A stretch of 52,825 bases of DNA, taken from Stentor coeruleus. Lineage: Eukaryota > Ciliophora > Heterotrichea > Heterotrichida > Stentoridae. This document shows, in pieces, positions 39,745 to 48,849 of the stretch (positions within the stretch are counted from its first letter, which is position 1; every line of letters starts with the position of its first letter). The stretch lies in the NCBI GenBank assembly GCA_001970955.1, contig MPUH01000460.1, positions 1 through 52,825 of the forward strand, given 5' to 3'. Below the pieces are notes generated by a model. That model saw nothing but the letters and a program-made list of their open reading frames with translations. It searched no databases and had not been told where the DNA came from. The position numbers and the translations under genes are program-made.

Positions 39745-42700
39745 TTTGCACGATAGTTTAGAGAATGATCTCAAAGCAATAGCAAACGAAGGACGGCGTA
39801 AAAACCTACAAATCAGAGATTTAGCTGAAAAAGCTACCGTTGACTTAAGAAAATCACCTATTATCCCTTCTGATTCAATACTCCAGGTCATGGAGTCTAT
39901 AAAAGGTGTTGGAGTAGCCAAAATATACGCTCATATGATTAATATTATACAAAGACTCTTAACACATCATCTTGTTGATAGCATATCAATCATATCAGTA
40001 CTTGAGTTTTTGGGTGGAATTATTTTAGAAACTAATGAAGAAAGCTTGCAGCTGAAGTCATTACAAACTATAATGCTTGTGTTGAACCCTTCTGTGGTGA
40101 TTTTGACTGAAGACCTAGTGGGTATCGTATGGAAAATATCTTTGTCGCTGCAAAACTTCAAATCGGCTCTTGTAAGAAATACAGCATCAGCAGCTTTGCG
40201 CCAATTGGTTAATATCACATTTGAAAAGCTTAATCAAATCAAAGACCGGCCTGATAGTTTTGAAGCTAAAGTAGTATCTTCAAGCTGTATGATGCTTTTT
40301 AAGAATATAGTCGAATTAATCTCAGGGATTCACAGCTTATGGACAGGTGAAAAGTCAAAAATGCGTATAGAAGGTGTGAGTCTTTTAAGTTCCATAGTCT
40401 CAATAGCAGGTTTCCAAGAATCTTCTACAGAAAACTGGTTTGGGGAACTTGAAAAAGCTTTATCAATCCTCAAAGACAGCCTTAATGAAAATATTGAAGA
40501 AGGATATACAGGACAATGCATTGCCTGTGCTGTACAAATCATAGTAATAACTCAACAAGGTTTTGATACTCTTATAAAATTTGCTGTATACATTGAACAA
40601 AAACAATACCCCGATTGGGTAAAAATTTCTAGTCTTGAAGCGGTGGGGTTGATATTCAAAAAACCTTCAAAAATCGAAAACTTTGCATCTCAGGAAATGT
40701 TTCCAAAAATTCTTGAAAGCCTAGCAAAAGCTTCAATAGAGATAATCCCAATAGATGACAGTAAACAAGGGAAGCTAAAAGTAAAGCTTTTAGTAGAAGT
40801 TGTCAATAGTTTTATAGAAGGGTTTTTAGATTACTGTATAAGATCAGGAATAAGCTTAAGTGAAGGGGTTGTTTCAGAAAAAACAGCTAATTTGATTATA
40901 GGGATTATGTGGAAACCAATGTTATCTTGTGTTTCACAGTTGTTACAAGCTAATCTTAATGAAATTCAACTACAGAGTGTTTTGAATTCTTATCAGTCCT
41001 TAGTTAATTTTACAGGATCGCTAGGGGTAACCCAAGGTCGTGAATCGATAATCTCATCATTATCAGCTTTTGCAAAACCAAATGGGTCACAGATATCTAT
41101 AAAACAAATCAGTTGCTATAAAACTTTATTGAATATTGCTCATGGTTTACATTTTGTCCTTGATATGAAATCTTGGCATAGAATACTTAATAGTCTTTTG
41201 CTATTAGACTCATTCTTAAGCACAACTAAATGTGAAGATGAGCTTTTAATACTAAAAAGTGCCCTTGATAACCTTTTTACCAGTAGTTCAATGTGGCCTA
41301 ACTCAAGTGTAACAGAATTCATAGGCGCATTAGGTCAGTTAACTTTAGAATTCATGGAAGCTTTGAGTAGTAGTGATAAAAAACTCACAATTTCTAAGAT
41401 TTTTGGTTTAGAAAAACTTATATTCGTTACCCAGGTCAACATAAGCCGCATTGTGATTATCTGGGATAATGTTGCTGCATATTTAGACTGTATCTGCAAC
41501 TCTAAATCCTCTGAAATCCGCCATGTAGGCATAGCTAACCTAACGAAACTTCTTATAAAAATCTTTAAATACTTCGTCGACTCACCACCAAACACAAACC
41601 CCGAAACCCCTTCTAAATGGAAAAACTGGCAAAAAACCCTTTTTGCTAGCTTACATGATCTAGCAAATCAACAAGAATCTGAAGTTTATAAAGGAATTTA
41701 TACAATACTCCAAACCTGTGGAGGACAACTTGATACATCAGGTTGGACTATGCTCTTATCTATCTTATGTGAAATTGACTTAAGCACTAATTCAGCTATT
41801 GGATTTAAATGTTTACATCTTATAATAAATGACTTCTTACAAAGCGAAGATCTTCTTAATTGTCTGAGTAAACTTGTAGAATTTATATCGAAATTTGCTT
41901 ATGCTAAAGATATGACACAGTGTATATCAGCTGTTGGGATGTATTGGAATGTTGCTGATTATCTTGGAAGAGTTGGAAGGGAAGAAGAAGAGAATTGGTG
42001 GTTGATATTAGGGAAATTGAAAGAATTAGGTCAAGATTCTAGACCTGAAGTTAGACATTCGGCTTTACATTCTTTGCATGTGGCACTTTCTACACATGGG
42101 TCGTGTTTATCTCAAGTGTTATGGCAGAGGATTATGGAGAATATTATTTTGTTTTTATTGCAGAGAATATCGTCAACGTATTTTAAGTATGCAACTTTAA
42201 CACAAGAAGTCCCGATTATTGAAAATGCAGCGTTTGTACAGACAGAAATACAGGAAGCGCCTATAAAAAGAGGAAAAAAGAACCTGCAGATTTCGATACC
42301 TACGGATTTAGCACATCCACTTGTTAGTGAAACGCCGAAATTTGCTGGGAAGATTGAAATGCCTAAGGAAGATAAAATTATTGTTCATCATAGTAGGGAT
42401 ACTTTGGAGAAACAATGGGAAGAAACGTATCATATTTTTACACAGAATTTAGGAAAACTGTTTAGGACTTACTTATCAAATTTAGAAAAAGTCGATGAGG
42501 ATGTTTTAAAGACCAACACAGTAAAAAAAAACTGGGACCTTCTCATCCTCAGACTTAAAGAAGGTCTGCATAATGGTACCACAAACATTATAACCGCAGT
42601 ACTAAAAGCAGTAAAAGAACTCATAAGTTGCCCAAAAGTTAACGCTTTATTCTTCGCTAAATGGAACTCTTCATGGGAAATCTTCACAACTCTCTGCAAC

Positions 42701-43939
42701 AGACTCCAAGTTTCAAATGTTAATATTCCCCATAAACTCATTATAATCATAATCGAAGATCTAAATCTAATCTACTCATCCGAATACAAAGAACCATATC
42801 AAGACAAATGTTTACATAATCTATATTTACTATTAAATGCTTTACTTGAAGCTACAAAACTTGAAGCAACATTACCGAATTGTCGTTTGCTTCATGAGCA
42901 AAAAGAAGTTTTTGATTTTCTAGAAAAATTTTCAGGGTATTTATTGAAGAATAAAATACAATTATTATCATATTTAAGGTTTTTATTGAAATTTTGTATT
43001 TATGATACCCAAGATTCTCATTCAGATGCTTTGTGTAGACGGGCTTTGTTAGGTTTGGAGATTATAGCGAATAAAGAACCAACATGTTTTGTTGCTATAG
43101 TGAATGATTTATTGAATTGTTATCAATGTTTGTTAACTTTAAGGTTTAATAGTGAAACTTTATTACTTATGAGTGTTACTTGTAAAGGTGCTGAACCACT
43201 TTATTATGTAGCTGGAGAGTCATTTTTAAAGGTATTACCTTATATAATGAAATTGAATTGCTGGGATAAAATGCTAGAAGTTTTAGAACAGTTACTGCTA
43301 CCTGAAGAGAAAGTGTTGAATGCTTTAGGGAGAAATGCATTGGATGAGATGATGAGAACTAGTGAAAAACTTGATATAAAAATAATAGAGTTTATAAAAG
43401 AGCATTTGATTCCACAATCTATGAATATGCAAGCTACAATTCAATGGCGTTTAATATCTTTATTAGACAATGGGTGCGAAAACTACTACCAACAATCAAC
43501 AAATTTTGAAAGCCCAGAACAAGAATCTTTTTCTTCAGCTTGTTTATCAGGATTATTTGAATTGTCTAAATTAAGACAGTCAACTCAAGAAGAAGAAGAA
43601 AAAAAATCTGTTGCTGAAGACCCAGTATATTTAAAAGTGGCTAAAAGGACTACACCTGTGCTTATAAATAGATGCCGAGAATTATTGAAGAAATTTGCTA
43701 ATGAGGAAAAAATGATGGGGATTATGCCTTTACCTAAAAATAAAGAAACTGAATTGCTTAAGCTTATAGAAATGCTTAAAAAACTTGAAATTCCTGAAGG
43801 GGTGGTTGAAGGAAAAGGATCTAAAGGGCATTTGAAGGAACTGTTTTTGAGTTTTTGTGATTTGATTATTGCTAAAGAGCCAGAAGTTAAAGAAGCTTTA
43901 AGAGAAGTATTTATAGAATATCATAATAGTCTTGTTTAA
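39740..43939 (+). CDS. MON2: MON2 homologue (Arf-GEF-related HEAT-repeat protein, Golgi/endosome trafficking)
   Basis: 1399 aa from ATG 39740. The start SLENDLKAIANEGRRKNLQ corresponds to the DCB region of MON2 (human SDLRALSLECKKKFPPVK). A central conserved block reads SRPEVRHSALHSLHVALSTH and GSCLSQVLWQRIMENIILFL, matching the RPAVRKSA...THG...W signature. HHSRDTLEKQWEETYHIF precedes the C-terminal HEAT array, again as in MON2. The whole protein is alpha-helical repeats with no SEC7 domain, so it is a MON2 rather than a BIG/GBF exchange factor. MON2 works with Dopey and the flippase Neo1/ATP9 in endosome-to-Golgi retrieval. The true N-terminus is uncertain because of the intron described at 39730. 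Confidence 0.9.
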   Translation: MSLHDSLENDLKAIANEGRRKNLQIRDLAEKATVDLRKSPIIPSDSILQVMESIKGVGVAKIYAHMINIIQRLLTHHLVDSISIISVLEFLGGIILETNEESLQLKSLQTIMLVLNPSVVILTEDLVGIVWKISLSLQNFKSALVRNTASAALRQLVNITFEKLNQIKDRPDSFEAKVVSSSCMMLFKNIVELISGIHSLWTGEKSKMRIEGVSLLSSIVSIAGFQESSTENWFGELEKALSILKDSLNENIEEGYTGQCIACAVQIIVITQQGFDTLIKFAVYIEQKQYPDWVKISSLEAVGLIFKKPSKIENFASQEMFPKILESLAKASIEIIPIDDSKQGKLKVKLLVEVVNSFIEGFLDYCIRSGISLSEGVVSEKTANLIIGIMWKPMLSCVSQLLQANLNEIQLQSVLNSYQSLVNFTGSLGVTQGRESIISSLSAFAKPNGSQISIKQISCYKTLLNIAHGLHFVLDMKSWHRILNSLLLLDSFLSTTKCEDELLILKSALDNLFTSSSMWPNSSVTEFIGALGQLTLEFMEALSSSDKKLTISKIFGLEKLIFVTQVNISRIVIIWDNVAAYLDCICNSKSSEIRHVGIANLTKLLIKIFKYFVDSPPNTNPETPSKWKNWQKTLFASLHDLANQQESEVYKGIYTILQTCGGQLDTSGWTMLLSILCEIDLSTNSAIGFKCLHLIINDFLQSEDLLNCLSKLVEFISKFAYAKDMTQCISAVGMYWNVADYLGRVGREEEENWWLILGKLKELGQDSRPEVRHSALHSLHVALSTHGSCLSQVLWQRIMENIILFLLQRISSTYFKYATLTQEVPIIENAAFVQTEIQEAPIKRGKKNLQISIPTDLAHPLVSETPKFAGKIEMPKEDKIIVHHSRDTLEKQWEETYHIFTQNLGKLFRTYLSNLEKVDEDVLKTNTVKKNWDLLILRLKEGLHNGTTNIITAVLKAVKELISCPKVNALFFAKWNSSWEIFTTLCNRLQVSNVNIPHKLIIIIIEDLNLIYSSEYKEPYQDKCLHNLYLLLNALLEATKLEATLPNCRLLHEQKEVFDFLEKFSGYLLKNKIQLLSYLRFLLKFCIYDTQDSHSDALCRRALLGLEIIANKEPTCFVAIVNDLLNCYQCLLTLRFNSETLLLMSVTCKGAEPLYYVAGESFLKVLPYIMKLNCWDKMLEVLEQLLLPEEKVLNALGRNALDEMMRTSEKLDIKIIEFIKEHLIPQSMNMQATIQWRLISLLDNGCENYYQQSTNFESPEQESFSSACLSGLFELSKLRQSTQEEEEKKSVAEDPVYLKVAKRTTPVLINRCRELLKKFANEEKMMGIMPLPKNKETELLKLIEMLKKLEIPEGVVEGKGSKGHLKELFLSFCDLIIAKEPEVKEALREVFIEYHNSLV

Positions 43940-44009
43940 GTTAATTATTGGTAGTTAGAAATAGCTGGTTACACATAATAAGTAATATAATAATAGCTTA
44001 TGATTGATA

Positions 44010-44693
44010 TTAATTAAAAGGTAATCCACGGGCTGAAGTTACACAAAGATCTATATTGTGTATATAGCTAGGAGTCAAAAGACGAGCAAGTTTAGTAAAA
44101 GGATATACTGTATTGCTTTCTCCTCGAAATAAAGATTTCTTTGATTGGGCCCTACGAGTTGATGATAAAGGAATATTATTAAACTCAAGCAATTGAGTTT
44201 TCATATGATATGAAGGTTTAGCGTTTTTATATCTTCCAGTCTTTTGCATGCCAATTATAATTTTTTTACTATCTTCTTTTATATTTTTGTCTATACAAAA
44301 TGCTTTGCGAGGAATATTCTCAGAGCTTTGTCCTGGTTGATTATAACTTTTAATCATGATTGTTGCAACACTTCGACTTTTCTCCAGTTTGTATGTATGA
44401 ACTCCAAGTTTTAATATACTTTGTTGAGGATTTTGAGCAGAAGGTTTGTTTGTGATTTTTTTAGGTCTTTCTGAGTTATATACTCTTGCTGTGGCTATAT
44501 ATAACTGCGGTTCTTTTTCTTCAAAAGGTTTTTCTAGAAATTGACTACATGATAACTTCCTTTGGATTTGATTTAAATGCTGTATTTTTTGGCTTGGGTT
44601 AAGGTATTTCGCTGTATATGGTCTTTTTATGTTAACTTGATTTAAATGTCTTCTTGTGGAAAGTGGCAAAAATTTATGCTCTGATACACTCAT
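44010..44693 (-). CDS. Basic, disordered protein of unknown function
   Basis: 227 aa, rich in Lys, Arg, Ser, Gln and Pro with little predicted order (STRRHLNQVNIKRPYTAKYL, SSTRRAQSKKSLFRGES). No membrane segment, coiled coil or known motif. The even base composition and uninterrupted frame support a gene. It is convergent with MON2 (70 bp between stops). Proteins like this in ciliates are often microtubule-associated, but this is not shown by the sequence. Confidence 0.65.
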   Translation of the reverse strand: MSVSEHKFLPLSTRRHLNQVNIKRPYTAKYLNPSQKIQHLNQIQRKLSCSQFLEKPFEEKEPQLYIATARVYNSERPKKITNKPSAQNPQQSILKLGVHTYKLEKSRSVATIMIKSYNQPGQSSENIPRKAFCIDKNIKEDSKKIIIGMQKTGRYKNAKPSYHMKTQLLEFNNIPLSSTRRAQSKKSLFRGESNTVYPFTKLARLLTPSYIHNIDLCVTSARGLPFN

Positions 44694-45336
44694 AGTAATT
44701 TGAATATTATTAGCGATATGTTAAAAAAATAAGTTAGGTAAATTTACTTCTTTTTAATATATGATTTTTTATGATTGTAATAAAATTCAAGAAAGATTTA
44801 ATATTTTTGGATATGATTATAGAATTATTCTTATTAATATCGTCTAAAACTGGACTAAAATAAACTTTATAATTCATTTTCTTTCCTTGTAAAAGTTATT
44901 CAAAATATTAACCTTGATTATTCTTTACTTAGCATCATTTATCTTAAAATCAACCCTATAACCTATTTGTAGCATAATATTTTCTTAAATATATAAATAC
45001 ATCTAAAGTATTTATACCAAAAAAATAAATCATATGCTTAGTTTTTCATATATTTATAATTTTCTTCTATTTTCTCATAAATTATACCTCATAAAAAATC
45101 ACCACATTCAAAAAATCACTAACGCAATTATTCTAACTCAATCAAAAGCAATATGCTAAAAAAATTATAAATCCAATTCTTCAAAACACAATTAACAATA
45201 ATTCTTAATTTTCATCTAAAGCCTATACTGAAATCATTCATAAAACCCCAATCTGAATTCTTATTAAAAAATCACAAAGTATATTCAATTAAAAAAATTT
45301 GATAAATTATCTAATATATGCTTAGATCGAAAAATC
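44694..45336. other. Intergenic region
   Basis: About 640 bp of AT-rich sequence between two minus-strand genes. The part near 45000-45300 is A/C-rich on the plus strand. No gene or repeat is seen. Confidence 0.5.
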
Positions 45337-46068
45337 TTACATAACACTGCAGTTCATACCACATCCGATATTCTGTTGCATTTTTTCTTTCATATAATCT
45401 TTATGCTCTTCAATTTTATTCTCTAAGCTTTTAATAGCATCTTTTAATGAATAATCTTCTCTATATTGTTCTTGATTAATTATTTCATTATGCATGATTC
45501 TCTGCCTCAACTGGGCAATACTATCAGCTAAATCTTTCATAGTTTCATTATTCACTTTTAAAGTACTTGTTGAGTTTATGCTATTTAATCCTTCTGAGTC
45601 AATACTAAAACGACGAGATTTTTTATTATCTTGAATCAGACGTTTGCTTGAGTCCATACAAAGTTTAGCCTCATGCTTTAAATCTAATAAACTTTTTCTT
45701 GCATAAAGTATAGCTTCTATTGTTGTTGGACTTTTGTTTCTTAGGTTAAATTCACTTGTTAAAGTAGCTGTTGCTGTATCAGGTTCTGAGAATTGCAAAT
45801 CATTCGTATCTTTACCACGCTTTAGAGTAGTAAATTTTTGTGAGTTTGGGACAACAGCACTTAACTGGGTTTTATGTCTGCTGCCAGATCTTATTGAAGT
45901 TGGTTTTTTAACACAATTTGTGTCAATTTTTAAAGGATTAGTTTGTTTTCTAGGCGCATGAGTATTATGTGATGTATAATCACAGCTTGTTTTACGAGTA
46001 TGCGTTAGAAGATTGGGTTGACTTTTTACTACAGGAAAGTTATGGGTTGATGAAGGATGAGACTTCAT
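45337..46068 (-). CDS. Disordered/coiled-coil protein of unknown function
   Basis: 243 aa. Residues 1-110 are basic and disordered (HPSSTHNFPVVKSQPNLLTH). 115-150 is a helix with a Cys, and 175-235 a coiled coil (MKDLADSIAQLRQRIMHNE, YSLKDAIKSLENKIEEHKDY). It ends GCGMNCSVM, two Cys near the C-terminus that could be lipid-modified although this is not a CaaX box. A Ser in RRFSIDSE fits a basophilic kinase site. Family not recognised. Confidence 0.65.
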   Translation of the reverse strand: MKSHPSSTHNFPVVKSQPNLLTHTRKTSCDYTSHNTHAPRKQTNPLKIDTNCVKKPTSIRSGSRHKTQLSAVVPNSQKFTTLKRGKDTNDLQFSEPDTATATLTSEFNLRNKSPTTIEAILYARKSLLDLKHEAKLCMDSSKRLIQDNKKSRRFSIDSEGLNSINSTSTLKVNNETMKDLADSIAQLRQRIMHNEIINQEQYREDYSLKDAIKSLENKIEEHKDYMKEKMQQNIGCGMNCSVM

Positions 46069-46591
46069 TTTCTGTATTTAATAAATTACATTGGATGCAT
46101 GCAAGTTTTAATAAGAGTGTTTAGAGAGAAATGGTTATAAAAGAAAATTTTTGGGTTATTAAATGAATTAGGAAATAAAGAAAAGATGATAGTAAATTAA
46201 TTTGTTAGACGGAGATTTTTATTATGGAGGAAGGGTTTGATGATGATTTTTATGATTTTACTATCCTAAATTTTATGATTTTACTATGCTAAATTTTATG
46301 ATTATGCTGTGGGATTTATTTAGGAATATATATTGGATTTGATGTTTTTATTATAGAGTTTTGCTATTGTTTATTTTTAATTCATAGTATTTGATTTGCT
46401 GTTGATTTTTATGTTTGGGATAATTCATAGTAAAACTAAGTATTAATATTTCAGAGTTAGGAATATATTATAAATAATCTTTTAATAAATATTCAAAGGG
46501 AAAATTTATAGAATATGCAGATAGAAAAGGATAAGATTTAGCTGATAAATCGCTAGTGTTGCTATATAATTTCTAACTTCTTTTATCCTAA
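46069..46591. other. Intergenic region with a short tandem repeat
   Basis: About 520 bp between two minus-strand genes. TTTTATGATTTTACTATSCT (S = C or G) plus AAA, a 23-bp unit, occurs at 46248-46270 and 46271-46293, and in part to 46303. No coding potential. Confidence 0.6.
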
Positions 46592-48589
46592 TTAATAAGG
46601 TACTACTAAAGCACCTTTAGTTTTTTCTTTCACCTTCGAATTTTTCTCAATTTCTTTTTGCACCAAATCTTTCTCTTTATTCTCCAAAAAGTTCCTCAAC
46701 GCTTCCTGAGCACGTTTTCTTGTCCTCTCCATTTTCTTTTCCCTATCTTCTTCAGCTTGAATTCTAGCTTCTTGTCTTCTACTAATCCTTTCAACCTTTT
46801 TTTTATGTATAATTTCTTCAATCTTATGAACATTTGCAATTTCAGATAAAAGTTGGTCCTCAGCAGGTGATGGGTGGATATTTATCATCATAGGTGAGCT
46901 CATGATTTCTTGGTTCTGAACGAAAATATGAACCCAATATTCTCCATAATTAAAAGCTGTAGCTTTTACTATAGTATTGTCTTCACCATCATCAAGATAT
47001 TCTAAATTATAATCAACTTCATTTCCTAATTGGCTTTTGTTTTTAGTAAATTCAAGTTTTATGCTAACATCTGGTATGAAGCTAGTCTTATACTGGTCAT
47101 GAAGCGCTAAAGTAAAAGCAAACGACACACCACAATAAGCCTGCTTTGGAAACTGTATAATCTGCGTCAACTGAGGAATCGCAACTTTCTTAACAAGAAA
47201 TGCTTCACTACTCCTCAAAGACACCATACATATCCCTTGTACATCAAGTTTCCTATAAATCTTCAACCTATTACTCTCTTTCCATATCCAACTATACAAA
47301 GTTTGATCTTTTCCAAGTATAAGCAATTCAAATTTACTCAATGTTGCAGCAACATGCTCCAAATCAAAACTATCTAAAACAACAGGCTTCCAAGCAATTG
47401 CTATATATCACTTACGAGGTATTCCTTGTAATTGTAATGGATTTATAAGTCCCCAAACATAAATAACATCCCTTGTAATACAAATAGAAACTTCATTATT
47501 ACATAAAACTTGTGTAACATTATTATCGCATTCACACTGTATAAAACTTTCAATAAAAGTTACATCATCACCTAAACCTAACTGTCCTTCTTCTCCACTT
47601 CCAAAAGCATAAACTTTACCATTTGATAATAATAATAAATGACTATCACTACAAGCTAGTGATCCAGTTTTGTCACTTATAGTTATAATATTATGGTAAT
47701 TTTCATTTATTGATGATATCATTCCTAATCTACCCCATAATGATATACTTTCATCATTGATTAGACATACAAAACTTCCACCTACAAGGATTTCTTTACA
47801 TCTACTTTCTAAGATAATATATTCTCTATCATTAGGAAGAGTTCCCCATAAAGTAATTTTTCCTGTTCTATGAAGGACCCCAGTTATAAGATCACTACAA
47901 GAAACCATTGAGATTTTTTGATTTGATAAGAAATCAACTGGGTTTAAAATACTATATGAAACTTCTAATAGCTGAAGACCTTCTGAGCAGTTATAAATCC
48001 CTTGTGGACAGTCAGTTTTATAAGCCAAATGAGGACATGTTGATATTAGGATATAGGTTTGAAACGCCGAACTGCAAATTTGCAGGACGATCTTCCCTCT
48101 AAGTTCAGGGAAAAATGTCATATGACTCGCATACAAATCAGGAAGATTTGGGATAACATAAAGACTGTCGTTAAAATTTGAATTCTGAAGTTCTTCGACG
48201 TTCTTTTCAAATACTTCACTTGAACTTCCAGTCTTTGTTTTCAGCAGCTGAGTCATACAATTCAAATAATCTTGTTTCTCATATAAGACTTCGCATTTCA
48301 AGAGTTTGTTTTCTTCAGTGTTTTGTAAAGATAAAAGGTAGTTTGTGTCAGTTTCAGCTTCTAATAATGAATGGGCTTTTATGAGAAGTCGAATTTTTTG
48401 CTTGAGGAAAGATGCTTTTTCTTGATCTTCAGACTTACTTATAAGAGAATTTAATATGCTAACTTGTAAAGGAAGGTTTTCTGAGTTTAATTCAAGTTGG
48501 GCTTTAAGTTCAGATATAGAAGCCATGACTTGACCTGGTAAGACTGTAGCTGCAGATGAAAGGGCTCGAGATCCTGGACGATGGTCCAT
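46592..48589 (-). CDS. RCC1-repeat protein with filamin-like domain and coiled-coil tail
   Basis: Two exons (47416-48589, 46592-47400) joined by the 15-nt intron GTAAGTGATATATAG (47401-47415), 660 aa. Residues 25-140 are helical (tetratricopeptide-like heptads). 150-460 contain divergent RCC1 repeats, clearest in KVYAFGSGEEGQLGLGDD, ISLWGRLG and VIYVWGLINP. About 480-590 is a filamin/Ig-like domain (YCGVSFAFTLALHDQY, FNYGEYWVHIFVQNQEI, SSPMMINIHPS). The last 75 residues are a charged coiled coil (RISRRQEARIQAEEDREKK). RCC1-filamin combinations occur in protist HECT and ciliary proteins. No HECT domain is present here. Role unknown. It is divergent from the gene at 48850. Confidence 0.82.
47401..47415 (-). 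other. 15-nt spliceosomal intron
   Basis: On the minus strand GTAAGTGATATATAG. Without splicing the RCC1 frame stops two codons on. Spliced, IPP continues as IAWKPVVLDSFDLEHVAAT. Confidence 0.88.
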
Positions 48590-48849
48590 ATTTTGTTAGG
48601 ATTTTGACAAAAGATGAAAATAGATGGGAGTTTTTAAAAGTTAGAAAGCATGTTTGAAAACGCTAAGTGATAATTGAAGTAAGAGATAGGGTGGTAGGGT
48701 GTTAGAAGAAGGTTTATAAGTGAAATAGAAAAAGATACTCTTTGACTATTTGATTATGATTTGATTGAGAGGTAAATAAAGGATGATTGTTGTAAGTGTT
48801 AGTTAATGATAAATTTTTTTAGAAAATAGAAGCTGATGATGTTATATAT

